From: Begonia masoniana
Lineage: Eukaryota; Streptophyta; Magnoliopsida; Cucurbitales; Begoniaceae
Reading direction: 5' to 3'
Length of the DNA stretch: 64,000 bases
NCBI GenBank assembly: GCA_022432975.1
Contig: CM039502.1
Location: 362,375 to 426,374, forward strand
Below the pieces are notes generated by a model that was not told where the DNA came from, made no database searches, and was given only the letters and a program-made list of their open reading frames with translations. The position numbers were made by a program, and so were the translations under genes. Shown one piece after another: positions 26,864-36,930 of this stretch (its first letter is position 1; the number at the start of each line of letters is the position of its first letter).

Positions 26864-27727
26864 GAGATGTTACCGGATTTGGTGCGATCATACAACCAGT
26901 GTTCGTAGAACTTCAATTCCTTATCTGCTCGATATGGTACATGGTTTGGCGGATGAAGGTTCTGTTCTGTTCTGTTCTCAACAACCTCTGGCTGACAAGC
27001 ATATTATCCAATTGGTTGTGTTTCTTATTGGTAAAAAGATAGTATTTACTGGTCCTAGGCCTCGAACAGTGTGATTGCTCTCGAGCATTATGAACTATTC
27101 TATGAATCTTGAAAGATGCATATTAATATTTGCTCTTGCTCTGGATTCAAGTGATGAAAATTCCTACGCTATGTTGTCCCGATATGTTACTTTTATTACT
27201 GAATTTTGTGCAAAGATCTAAAATTTGACAGGAAATACAGGACCTGAAGTCGACTTTGGAGCAGCATCTCTCATCCTACAATAGAGCTGTGAGTTGGATT
27301 TGCATCTTCAGTTGTGGATTGAAAGAACGCACTTGGTGTTAGTTTGTGGTTAATTGGTCTTCTGGGTACAGCTCCGTGCCACAGAAAAGAAGATTATATT
27401 TTGCATTGTGGAGTGAGCTTGTAAGTCACCCTGTTTGAATTAAGATTATTTTTAAGATATAGCTACACGAGAGGGTAGGGTCAGTTTTGTTTCTAAACTG
27501 GTGTCGGTGCTGATTCTAATATGAACATCTGGACAGACATAGGAAAAGGAAAGGATAGACGTTAAATCAGTTGTGATACAAAAGATTACAACTTCCAAAA
27601 TGAAACTGAGAGAGGAAGAACAAGTCTTCGTTGAGACTTGCACTTGCTTTAAATTTATTGCAGAAGGTGTGAAGTTTGAACGAAGAAGAAGACTCACATG
27701 AAGAAAAGTAAATGTTTTTGGACCTAC
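26864..27727. other. Spacer between convergent PP2A and BAHD genes
   Basis: This should contain the 3' UTRs of both genes. No coding pattern or repeat is seen. Confidence 0.5.
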
Positions 27728-29041
27728 TTACTCAGCAGTACCACTCGGGGTTGCGTAGTTGAGGAACTCCTCGTCGGCTTCAAGCTTCGCCATGACTTCT
27801 TCCTGCAAGTGAACTACAACATCGATTCCACCGCCCCATTTTGCGTCGAAGAAGACGAACAGATTCTTGAAATACAGCGCCGGCGACGCAACCCAAACCG
27901 GCTTTCCCCACCCGAAATCAGCTTCGTACAGAGGAAATCTGCACAGGCTTGTAAACGCACAAGTCACCATTTCTCCTCTCACGAATCTCGATGAACGATC
28001 TTTAATGGTTTGCAGCTGCGTGTTGTCTTCCTGGAACTGTTTCAAGAACTCCTTATCGATTTTACCTATTTCCTCTCTCACCTCCTTCACCAATCCTTTA
28101 CAGTACTCGTCTTTCATGGTTTCCGGCGACGGAATCGTCATAGCATTCCGGTATAGGTTTCCGAAAGCATGTAAGGGAAGAGGTGGGTCGAGCTTGGACC
28201 GAATGTTCACAGCATGACAAACCAGGTAGAGCTTGTTACCGTCGTCATCTCCCGCTGGCGAGTCTTCATTGATGGCTTTCAGAAAACGGCCGTAAAGAAA
28301 AGCCGACAAGGCTTCTACTCTCGACGGGCGTCTTTCGTCTTCCAAGATTGCGCCGCCGGAGAATTTGCTTCTGAGAGATTCGACCTTCGAAGCGTCGAGA
28401 TTGAACCTCTTCGCAGTTCTCTCTCTTACAATACTGTTCCTCGTATTGTACATAGGCATGTTTTTCGGAGGGAAGAGGTTCGCAGAGTCGAAAACAGGTT
28501 CCACCGCAACTGATTCTCCTCGACAAACGGACGCCCATCTGTTGACGACGGTGAAGAACGACAACGCATCGCTGATCTTGTGGGAGATGCAGACGCCGAT
28601 TGCAACCCCACCGCAATCGAAGACATTGAACTGCACTCCCATGGAAATATCAGTAAGGTCGTCCAGCTCAAACGGAACGAGCTTGTTGAGGTCGGTTGGC
28701 ATGGAGTGATTGAGCACGTCGGAGAGTTTGCGTTTCACGTGAACTTCCAGGAAGGGTATGCCAGCGTCGTTGCAGTGGATGAAAAGGTCTCCGTAATTGA
28801 CTCTGCCGGCGAGAGGATAGTAACAAGCGAGGAGGTCCGACAAGGAAGTCTTGAGCTGGTTTGATAAATGATTAACGTCCAACTTGGAGTCTCCCTCGGA
28901 GGAGAAGAAGTAGAGCATGGCATTGTAGACATCGGCAGTAACTTGATCGAGAAATGAAAGTTTGTAGTGGCGGAGATGATCCGGGGTTGCAGAAGATGGT
29001 TGGATGATGTCCTTGGAAATAACTTCAATCTCAAGCTTCAT
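27728..29041 (-). CDS. BAHD (HXXXD-type) acyltransferase, vinorine-synthase-like
   Basis: An intronless 437-residue protein, the usual BAHD length. The catalytic HXXXD motif is HKISD at residues 154-158 and the structural DFGWG is at 375-379. LACYYPLAGR near 71-80 is a typical N-terminal mark of the family. The sequence resembles the vinorine synthase/BAHD clade III type. It should transfer an acyl group from acyl-CoA to an alcohol or amine, in the cytosol; substrate cannot be told from sequence. Absence of introns is common in this clade. Divergent from HHL1. An Arabidopsis BAHD gene, At3g26040, lies close to SKIP14 and the B' subunits (memory). Confidence 0.93.
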   Translation of the reverse strand: MKLEIEVISKDIIQPSSATPDHLRHYKLSFLDQVTADVYNAMLYFFSSEGDSKLDVNHLSNQLKTSLSDLLACYYPLAGRVNYGDLFIHCNDAGIPFLEVHVKRKLSDVLNHSMPTDLNKLVPFELDDLTDISMGVQFNVFDCGGVAIGVCISHKISDALSFFTVVNRWASVCRGESVAVEPVFDSANLFPPKNMPMYNTRNSIVRERTAKRFNLDASKVESLRSKFSGGAILEDERRPSRVEALSAFLYGRFLKAINEDSPAGDDDGNKLYLVCHAVNIRSKLDPPLPLHAFGNLYRNAMTIPSPETMKDEYCKGLVKEVREEIGKIDKEFLKQFQEDNTQLQTIKDRSSRFVRGEMVTCAFTSLCRFPLYEADFGWGKPVWVASPALYFKNLFVFFDAKWGGGIDVVVHLQEEVMAKLEADEEFLNYATPSGTAE

Positions 29042-29675
29042 CTCTCTCAGAAATATGGTTCTCAGAATTCACGTACAGAAAATGATTAGATGAAACTGGG
29101 AAGGAGAAAGCAGTGGAGGGATGGAATTTATGGAAATCTAAGCTATGAACACAGGAAATCATATTATTTTATGCGATTCTGCAGAGTAGCAGCCATTATC
29201 TCAAAGATCTGATTACATAATCCAAGTTTATTCGTGGGTTGGTGCGAATGACTGAAGGGTCATTTTCCCACTTACCAGGAAGAACTATTAGATCCACCGT
29301 CGTCGACGGATAATCATGCACTCGACGAACCAGACTGCTGGATGGATGATGGCTTTCCACTTCTTTGCAGGATCCCTCACCCACTCTCCTATATTTTATA
29401 ACAATATTTACGTCGGCGCAAGACTAGCCAAACGGATGGGCTCGGCTCTCTACTTCGGTGGCCCAACGGCGAGCCCACTAGTTTTGAGACTCACTCTCCT
29501 CCTCATCTGCCACCTGTATGGCTGGTATTTGGAATCGGTGTGGGGGTCCCTGTACTGTCGACCTCACTCCCACTGCCGACCATGGATAAGCCAGCGCCGC
29601 AGACCAACTTGGTGATTTTGTCTCGCTCCCTCGCCACCGCTCGAAATCTCTCCCACCCGCAGACTGGAAGCGGCC
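29042..29675. promoter_or_regulatory. Divergent promoter, BAHD acyltransferase / HHL1
   Basis: 634 bp between the two start codons. It contains, at 29252-29286, the 35-bp stretch that recurs at 31174-31208 inside HHL1. The rightmost 250 bp is GC-richer and probably HHL1 leader. Confidence 0.6.
29252..29286 (+). repeat. 35-bp sequence duplicated in HHL1 intron 2
   Basis: CTGAAGGGTCATTTTCCCAC and the following 15 bases recur at 31174-31208 with one T/C difference. The second copy abuts the end of the foldback element. I read this as the likely source copy. Confidence 0.85.
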
Positions 29676-31941
29676 ATGTCTCTGAATACGGCGGTTCGAA
29701 TTCCTTTCTCCAATCCTCGGGCGACTCAAGATGGCCTTGTCAGGCACTCTCTCTTTTCTTCGAGGACGACTGTCTGTAAGCCTCGGCAGCAGCGGCAGCA
29801 TTTGGTAGTGGAAGCCAAAGGAAAGAAGGGAATGCAGTCCCGACAGTTTCAAAAGCCTCCGCCCTTACCTAAGATTGAAGACGATGGCAATCCCAAATTT
29901 GTCATCTTCATCCGGATGGCCAATGTATCTTCCTTTTTCACTTTCTGCTTCATTTTATTTTTCACTCTGATTGTCTTCTTGCTGTGCTCCGTCTCGACTC
30001 CAATACCTATAATCTTATAACTTTCCTCCATTTTCCCATCTTTTCCGGCGCCCAAGCTATGGTTTTCAAGGCATGGGTACAATGTTTTGGATGAATCACC
30101 TCTGATTATGGCATTAAATATTTGAAATGGTTATCTTTATTTGCTCAGGTTTATCTATGGTACCCGCTTAGTCTTATTACAGGCGGCACCACTGCAAAAA
30201 TCATGGTCGCAGCAAAGGATACTTTTTTGGGTAAATATATTTACAAAGATACAATTGCTAGAAATCTTGCTGCTGTTATTTATCGGGTAAGTTTCCAGGT
30301 CAATTGAATTCACATCAGACTCACTATTGGACTTTGTTTTCTTACCATTTTCTACTCTTTCCCTTCTCAAGTTTTCTTATGTACAAACCCTTAGACATCA
30401 GCACCTTTTGAAACCGCTTGACTTTGAAGTCTATGAACAGCAGTTGAACTCGTATAATAGAATTGATATGCATTACGTTATTTTTGTATGGTGTCGATTA
30501 TATAGCATAATAGCGAGCCATTTCTTAATGATCATCAAGTGGATCTCATTTTAAGGTGATTGGTTTCTGGATAGTATATGTATAGGTGTTTTAATGTTTT
30601 GGTTAGATTTGTGAACAAAGGCACAGAATATATATTTTATGGATTAAATAGATGGTTCACCATTGATTCAGTGTATGTCAGTCCGTTGTTTTGTTGATAA
30701 TGATGAACTTGATTTATGGATGTGTATTTTGGTGGATTGAGGAAAGTATGAGGTAATGGTGTTTTAGTATAGTTAGTGGAAAAGAGAAATGAGGGGAGGA
30801 GATGTGTGAAGAAAAAGTGAGGAAGTAGCACTCTAGAATTAAAGTGAGGAAGTAGCACTTTAAGAAAGTAGGAAGTAGTGGTGTTTTGTATGAGAGTGCT
30901 ACTTCCTTACTTTTTCTTCGCACATCTCTTCCTCTCATTTCTCTTTTCCACTAACTATACTAAAACACCACTACCTCATACTTTCCTCAATCCACCAAAA
31001 TACACATCCATAAATCAAGTTCATCATTATCAACAAAACAACGGACTGACATACACTGATTCAATGGTGAACTCATCTGTTTAATCCATCAAATATATAT
31101 TCTGTGCCTTTGTTCACAAATCTAACCAAAACATTAAAACACCTATATATATACTATCCAGATACCAATCACCCTGAAGGGCCATTTTCCCACTTACCAG
31201 GAAGAACTTAGTAGGTGTCGATTATATAGCATAATAGCGAGCCATTTCTTAATGATCATCAAGTGGCGAAAGAACTGTGTTATTAATCTGGACAGCTAGT
31301 ATGAAGTTATCATTGATATGCATTTCCATTTTCTTCCCTGTCACTTTTGATGTCCTTGTTGTAGTTAAAACATTTCACCTGTATTTTCTTATTCTTTTTG
31401 AACTGCGCAATAGGATGAAAAAGAGATACAGAAGACTGCTGTGAAGCAGTTCCGTGTTCTACGCACCGCAACAGAATTTAGATACGGCTACAAACTTGTG
31501 GTATGCGTCCAAACAACCTTTAGTTTACACCTACTAAGCTTTGATGTGTTTAAAGAGAGAATGCATTTTGTGAGTGTGAAGAGCTAATTCTGGTCATGAT
31601 TCTCTTCTAACTCCAGCAAAATGGCAATGTGAGATCTGCACTTTCCAACTCGGACGTGATTGAGGTGAGTCTTTGATTTCCGGGTCATACTCGACTCGAA
31701 GTAGAACAATACAAATCATGATTAGGCTTGCCATTTGGACTTAGCTGTCTATCTTAGAAGCATAATACTGATCTGAATTTGAATGTGTTTGTAGCTTCCA
31801 ACGCCAGACCAGCTGAAGACAGTTGTTGATAAAGTCAAAGACTTCTTCGGGGATGCAAAAGAATCATTCGGCAAGATAACGGCACTAAATTCAAGCGAAA
31901 GTGAGAATTCTGATGAGAACTACAAACAAAAGAGCAAGTGA
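29676..31941 (+). CDS. HHL1: Protein HHL1, chloroplastic (photosystem II repair)
   Basis: Five exons, 29676-29924, 30149-30286, 31414-31500, 31617-31664 and 31795-31941, all phase 0, give 222 residues. The first 45 or so residues are basic and Ser-rich, a plastid transit peptide. The conserved core reads LPKIEDDGNPKFVIFIRMAN then VYLWYPLSLITGGTTAKIM, a thylakoid membrane segment, then DEKEIQKTAVKQFRVLRTAT. HHL1 works with LQY1 in repair and reassembly of photosystem II under high light (known for Arabidopsis). Intron 2 (30287-31413) carries the 620-bp foldback and copied filler. Assignment rests on the conserved core recalled from At1g67700. Confidence 0.85.
30490..30542 (+). repeat. 53-bp direct repeat, left copy
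   Basis: GGTGTCGATTATATAGCATA and the next 33 bases are repeated without a mismatch at 31214-31266. The two copies bracket the foldback element. Confidence 0.92.
30555..31173. repeat. Foldback (hairpin) element in HHL1 intron 2
   Basis: Two inverted arms of about 280 bp, 30555-30834 and 30893-31173, are more than 90 percent complementary by eye and enclose a loop of about 58 bp. The outer ends read GGTGATTGGTTTCTGGATAG on the left and the near-complement on the right. No transposase ORF is present and no target-site duplication is evident at the arm ends. It could be a non-autonomous foldback transposon (large MITE) or an inverted duplication. It lies in sense of HHL1 transcription, so the pre-mRNA would contain the hairpin. 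Confidence 0.9.
31174..31208 (+). repeat. 35-bp filler copy of 29252-29286
   Basis: Starts exactly where the right foldback arm ends. One mismatch to the copy upstream of HHL1, 1.9 kb away. Confidence 0.85.
31214..31266 (+). repeat. 53-bp direct repeat, right copy
   Basis: Identical to 30490-30542, lying five bases after the 35-bp filler copy. Confidence 0.92.
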
Positions 31942-32942
31942 GTTGCGTTCAGTGTTTCAAATTGACCATCTTTGTCTGATCTTTAAGCATCGAATTTCAT
32001 GATTTGACGCAGGGTCAATACATGAAACTGTTGTAGAATGGAGATTCCAAATATTGGAGAGAGATGTAGTTGGTGTGAGTAAGAGGCCTTAATAGTTTAT
32101 ATCTTGAACACCCAAATGGTTAATGCAGATTCTGTTTATGGTTCTCTTATTCAATTTCTCTGTTCATGGAGCCCTGGCTTCTCAAGACAAGATTAATAGA
32201 TTCTACTGCAAACACCCATTAAACTACAATTAAGAGAAATTCTTGTCTTGTCTGAATTTATGTAGTCCAGTCGGAATGTGAGTTGAGTTGTTAGTTTGAT
32301 GAATATGAGTTTGGAAAGAGGACAAGAGAAGGAGATCAAATACAAGTGAATCATGTTCGATCAATTAGTAGATGGGCCGCCATTAAAGTAGTTGATGCAG
32401 CTCACCTGTCTCTCTCCCTATGCTCTAAATTGATAGCTCTTAGTTTCGGTAGTTTCAGTTACCTACTGGCGGCTGCCACATTAATTGAGCATTTCGTTTA
32501 ATCTCCAGCAAAACATGTTATTAATGGCACTATTTTAGTTATGGGACTGAAAAATGTTTTTTTTTCTTTTTTATATAAAAGAATGATTTTTATTTTTTAT
32601 GTAATCACTTCATCTTCCCCAGTCATTCCATTTCCAGACATTTCCAGTCGAACAAGTTAATGCGGTGGTTTTCAGCTCATCTACTCCAACCTACTTGTCC
32701 TCTCACTCTCTCTCAAGTCTCAACCCATGATTTCTCTTAAATCCCCAATTCGAGTTTTGCCTTCCCCTTGAAATTTGCGAATACATCTTCTACGATCCTA
32801 CTTCTCTCGGTTATTCCGCCGCTCGTCTGCTAGTTTACAAATTGTGGGTCGTTTTCTACGATCTCTTCCAGCAAGACCCTGTTCTTGGATCCCTCTTCTT
32901 CATTCTCAGATCTGACCGAAGAAAAACCATAAAGCTACTTCC
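31942..32942. promoter_or_regulatory. HHL1 3' region and KCR1 promoter
   Basis: About 1 kb between HHL1 and KCR1. The left part is the likely HHL1 3' UTR. The last 250 bases are CT-rich and probably KCR1 leader. No other gene is visible. Confidence 0.55.
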
Positions 32943-34413
32943 ATGGGGGTCTGTTTAATCGAACAGCTCAACGCTCAGCCCTTTTGGATTACTGCGCTGT
33001 TCATTTTGGGTTCTCTATCCGTCCTCAAATTCCTTGTGGCTTTTCTCAAATGGGTGTACGTCAATTTCCTACGACCACCGAAGAACCTCAGGAAATATGG
33101 ATCCTGGGCACTCGTCACGGGTCCGACCGACGGCATTGGCAAGGGCTTCGCTTTTCAGTTGGCTCTCAAAGGTCTTAACCTTGTTTTGGTGGGCCGCAAT
33201 CCTGATAAGCTTAAAGATGTGTCGGATTCAATCCAGGCCAAATACGGAAACATCCAGATCAAAAACGTTGTCGTTGATTTCTCCGGCGACCTCTCAGAAG
33301 GGGTACAGAGGATTACCGAAGCCATTGAAGGATTAGATGTTGGGACTTTAATCAATAACGTGGGGATATCATACCCGTACGCGAGATTTTTTCACGAGTT
33401 GGATGAAGAGCTATTGAAGAACTTGATCAAGATCAACGTTGAAGGAACTACCAAAGTTACTCAGGCTGTTCTTCCCGGAATGCTCAAGCGGAAGAGAGGA
33501 GCAATTGTCAATATTGGTTCTGGTGCAGCAATTGTCATTCCATCTGATCCCCTTTACGCTGTTTATGCTGCTACAAAAGCGTGAGAATCAGCCTTCGTTC
33601 TCTTTCGCAACACCAAATCTTAATCATTCTTTATGCTCTAATGGGTTGGTTTATTTTGCGTTTTCAGGTACATCGATCAATTCTCGAGAAGCCTCTACGT
33701 TGAATACAAGAAGAGTGGCATAGATGTACAGTGCCAGGTTTTTCTCTTTCTCTCTCTCTTTCTGACATTATTTGATGATTTTGAAGAGTAGCAGTAGCTC
33801 TACTGATCCATGTTGAGAATTGACTTGACTATTTCTGCACCTATTTCCTCATAATTTTGTTGTCAAATTAGATATCCATTCTGAGTGATAGATACTGGCC
33901 TAGAAATAACAGGAAGATGATTCCTTTAGGAGCAACAACGATTTTCACACTGTTTTTCACCCTCCTGTCTATCTTTGGCTTGATTTAAGCCATTCAGGCC
34001 TGCTGTCCTGAATCTTGGATGTGGAGAACTTGTCTTTGCAGCATCTTTGATATTCATATAATGAGAAGTTGGAAACATTAGGCATGAAGGTTTTGGTTTT
34101 GTTTATGTAGGTTCCGTTATACGTAGCGACTAAGATGGCATCAATCAGGCGATCGTCGTTGTTCGTTCCTTCGACCGATGACTATGCAAGAGCAGGGTTG
34201 CGTTGGATCGGATACGAGCCAAGGTGCACACCCTATTGGCCCCACTCACTGCTGTGGGGGTTGGCTCTCTCCTTGCCCGAGTCCATCATCGATGCATGGC
34301 GCCTCAAGTTCTGTCTGGGTATTCGGAAGAGAGGACAGGCCAAAGACAGTAGAAGACGGAGTAGAAGTAGTTTAATAATCTGCAAGTTCTGTTGGAGACT
34401 TTTTGAGCTTTAG
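32943..34413 (+). CDS. KCR1: Very-long-chain 3-oxoacyl-CoA reductase (KCR1)
   Basis: Three exons, 32943-33580, 33668-33737 and 34111-34413, give 336 residues. The enzyme reduces 3-ketoacyl-CoA in the ER fatty-acid elongase. There is an N-terminal hydrophobic segment at about 13-42, the NADPH motif TGPTDGIG at 59-66, and a catalytic Ser193, Tyr208 and Lys212 (YAATK). The C-terminus is odd: after GQAKDS it reads RRRSRSS and runs on about 16 residues longer than its own duplicated copy at 34890-35247, which reads GQAKDSRKTE and stops. One G is missing here (GTAGAAG against GTAGGAAG in the copy). The native Lys-containing tail may thus be lost, or the base is a consensus error. Resembles At1g67730 (memory). 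Confidence 0.93.
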
Positions 34414-34588
34414 TCTGTTGGATTACATACTCTGTTTCAGTCTCTCATTATTTATGCACTTGTTCGACATTAATGGAAAGTACTCGTTGGTGTTATTATG
34501 ATCTGCAAGTTCATAATGGCTCAACTGAGGTCGGCCTGGTTAGAATTTAGATATGATGATGGTTAAAATAATTGGAAAGTGATAAGAA
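34232..34588 (+). repeat. KCR1 3' end, source copy of the segment in PsbY
   Basis: The last KCR1 exon from the codons for [10 protein letters not shown], the stop and about 170 bp of 3' flank. It is repeated at 34890-35247 with roughly three substitutions and three one-base indels. Confidence 0.93.
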
Positions 34589-34762
34589 AAGTGTGGTGGG
34601 GAGACAAATCCCCATCTTCTGGATAAGAGAAGAATCCAGAAACCACAATTCTATTGGATCTCGTTTTTGCTGACCTGCCGTCCCATCTATATTCCATGGC
34701 ATTTCCAATGTCTCCTCTTGCCTCGCTCTAACACGCGCACACAACCTTCTTCTGTTAATGTT
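34414..34762. promoter_or_regulatory. KCR1 3' flank and PsbY promoter
   Basis: The left half belongs to the duplicated segment. The stretch 34589-34762 is the only remaining candidate for PsbY promoter and leader. Confidence 0.5.
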
Positions 34763-35706
34763 ATGGCTGCGACAATGGCTACCATGGCAATGCTTAATGC
34801 CAACTGTTTAAGCATCAACTCCCAGAAAACCACACCTTCCGCTAAGCCGCCCATCAAACCCATCCGCCTCCACAACCTCCCGCTCGCCTCCTATTGGCCC
34901 CATTCACTGCTGTGGGGGTTGGCTCTCTCCTTGCCCGAGTCCATCATCGATGCATGGCGCCTCAAGTTCTGTCTGGGTATTCGGAAGAGAGGACAGGCCA
35001 AAGACAGTAGGAAGACGGAGTAGAAGTAGTTTAATAATCCGCAAGTTCTGTTGGAGACTTTTTGAGCTTTAGTCTGTTGGTTACATACTCTGTTTCAGTC
35101 TCTCATTATTTATGCACTTGTTCGACATTAATGGAAAGTACTCGTTGGTGTTATTATGATCTGCAAGTTCATAATGGCTCAACTGAGGTCGGCCTGGTTA
35201 GAATTTAGATATGATGATGGGTTAAAATAATTGGGAAGTGATAAGAATCCTCCTCCTCCTCCTCCAAGGCTACGTCTCTCTCTGGAACCGCTATTGCCGC
35301 CGCCATCTTTTCTAGCTTGAGCTTTTCCGACGCTGCCTTGGCTGCCCAACAGATCGCCGATATAGCCGAAGGAGACAACCGAGGTCTAGCCCTTTTGTTG
35401 CCCGTCGTTCCGGCCATAGCTTGGGTGCTCTACAACATTCTCCAGCCGGCGCTCAACCAGCTCAACCGCATGCGCAGTGAAAAGGGAGTGATCATCGGGC
35501 TTGGACTTGGCGGGTTGACTGCATCGGGGTTTCTTTTCCCCGACCAGCAAGCGTCTGCGGCTGAAGTAGCGGCCGTCGCCGATGCTTCGAGCGGCGATAA
35601 CCGGGGGACTCTCCTGCTTTTCGTCGTCACTCCTGCCATTCTATGGGTTCTGTATAATATTCTACAACCAGCTTTGAATCAGCTGAACAGAATGAGGTCT
35701 GAATGA
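34763..35706 (+). pseudogene. PSBY: PsbY (photosystem II core complex) gene split by a KCR1 fragment
   Basis: The N-terminal part, ATG 34763 to 34889, encodes a transit peptide (MAATMATMAMLNANCLS). PsbY sequence resumes at 35248 with a Ser run, LSGTAIAAAIFSSLS, then the two mature units, each with DNRG...LLLPVVPAIAWVLYNILQ or its second-unit counterpart, and stops at 35704-35706. Between them sits a 358-bp copy of the KCR1 3' end. As written the transit peptide runs into YWPHSLLWG and stops at 35021-35023, an 86-residue chimera. The downstream half has no ATG before the first mature unit ends. I see no GT-AG pair that would remove the insert exactly. The two mature units themselves look intact. 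Confidence 0.88.
34890..35247 (+). repeat. Inserted copy of the KCR1 3' end
   Basis: About 98 percent identical to 34232-34588, in the same orientation. The left edge shares CCT with the target; the right edge joins directly to the PsbY TCC run. It keeps the KCR1 stop codon and part of the 3' UTR. Confidence 0.93.
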
Positions 35707-36070
35707 TTTGATCTGAATTCATTTTGGGAGTTGTGTTATGAATCGTGAAGAAATCACTTGCAACTGTAATCTTTCCTTAATATGAATGATTATGAGCATC
35801 TTCTATATCTTAGTTAATCATTTCTATTATACTTGATAAAATCACCATTAATGGCCTGCCATTTGTAATGAATCTCTGCCTGATTCTCTTAATTCTCGTG
35901 ATTTAGAGGACATAATCTTAAAAAGCTTGAATCTTTGAAGGTGAACAGGTTGAGACAGAAGACGGAGCAGTGTGACATATCTGAGTAAAACTAACCGTAA
36001 ACTGAAATTAGCAAATATTGAGAGGAAAGGAGCTTCCTTGTTCTGTTTCTAAACAGGCTGGGCGATAACC
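35707..36070. other. Spacer with PsbY 3' UTR
   Basis: AT-rich, no gene or repeat visible. The first 150 bases probably form the PsbY 3' UTR. Confidence 0.5.
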
Positions 36071-36250
36071 ATGGCTTCCGTCCTCCTAAAAAACCGGTGG
36101 CTCACCAGTCTCCTCCTTCTCATGATCAATCTCCTTCCTATATTAGCTGCATTCCACCCTCTCAACCCCCACCATGCACCGAGCCTTCCTCTAATTCTCC
36201 ATCGCAGTGTTTGTTTGAATTGCTCCATCACTGCGTCCGCACCACCCTAA
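36071..36250 (+). CDS. Short ORF with a signal-peptide-like start, unrecognised
   Basis: 59 codons from ATG 36071 (ATAACCATGGC, a fair plant start context) to TAA 36248-36250. Residues 10-27 are hydrophobic (WLTSLLLLMINLLPILAA), followed by a Pro/His-rich tail with two Cys. I recognise no family. It lies 18 bp upstream of a BCP1-like remnant and may be part of that decayed locus or a chance ORF. Confidence 0.25.
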   Translation: MASVLLKNRWLTSLLLLMINLLPILAAFHPLNPHHAPSLPLILHRSVCLNCSITASAPP

Positions 36251-36268
36251 TTACCCCGGCCTTGTAAA

Positions 36269-36612
36269 ATGGCAGCGTAAACTCTTGATTCTGGCGCTCA
36301 TCGCTTTCATCATCGTCTCCGTTTCCTGCAGACTCATCCGTCGCTCCTACCCCAAGCTCAGGCGCTGACGCTGAAATTGGAGATTCTCTCCCAGATGCTG
36401 GCTCCGACGACACGATAGGTAACACCGACAAGGCAGCAGCAGGGCCAAGCGGGGAAGACATAGTTGAAGCCCCAGTTGGTGGACCGGTAAGTGCAGAGCA
36501 AGCTTTCGGACCCATAGCCGCAGGACCCAGCAGTGGTGTCGCAGCCATTGAGGCCTCCGCCATCGCCGGAGCAGCGGGAGCTGCTGCAGTCGCTGGCTTC
36601 TTCTTCTTCTAG
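36269..36612 (+). pseudogene. BCP1-like arabinogalactan protein remnant
   Basis: The frame ending at TAG 36610-36612 reads SSVAPTPSSGADAEIGDS, then an acidic Gly/Ala-rich middle, then AIAGAAGAAAVAGFFFF. This layout, with a Pro/Ser-rich start and a hydrophobic tail fit for a GPI anchor, resembles small pollen/anther BCP1-type proteins. The preceding signal peptide (RKLLILALIAFIIVSVS) is readable but in a different frame, and the only nearby ATG (36269) meets a stop after three codons. At least one frameshift and a damaged start are therefore present. It may be a true pseudogene or a victim of one-base errors, as in neighbouring genes. Confidence 0.6.
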
Positions 36613-36930
36613 TTGACCCGAAACCCACAAACGAGGTAAAGCTCAAAACTGTGGGTTTCAAATTCATCAACGGAGCTGTCTTTCTTCCCTGTTACCACCG
36701 GCTTGTTCTGCATGGCATGTTGTCTACGAATTTTGCTTACAAATTCACAATGTGATTATACGTTCTAATTACAGCGGATACAAGTCTAAACTACTTTAAT
36801 CATAACGTATTAAATTCGATCCTACCTTTTTTAATTATGATATAAAATAGAATACTATACTTACAAGTCCCGCAAAATCATCCTCATTTCAACTGCAAAA
36901 TGATCTAGATTGTATACATATAGTTTTCTA
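36613..36930. other. Spacer with BCP1-like and SDA1 3' flanks
   Basis: AT-rich, no gene seen. It lies between a rightward and a leftward gene and should hold both 3' UTRs. Confidence 0.5.

Noticed and set aside
28214..28864. Plus-strand ORFs of 94-116 codons
   Set aside because: Antisense shadows of the intronless BAHD gene.
30555..31173. Hairpin as a known miRNA gene
   Set aside because: Arms are about 280 bp and match throughout, much longer than normal miRNA precursors; no small-RNA data available.
36228..36670. Minus-strand ORFs of 90-111 codons
   Set aside because: Shadows of the BCP1-like Ala/Ser-rich sequence on the plus strand.
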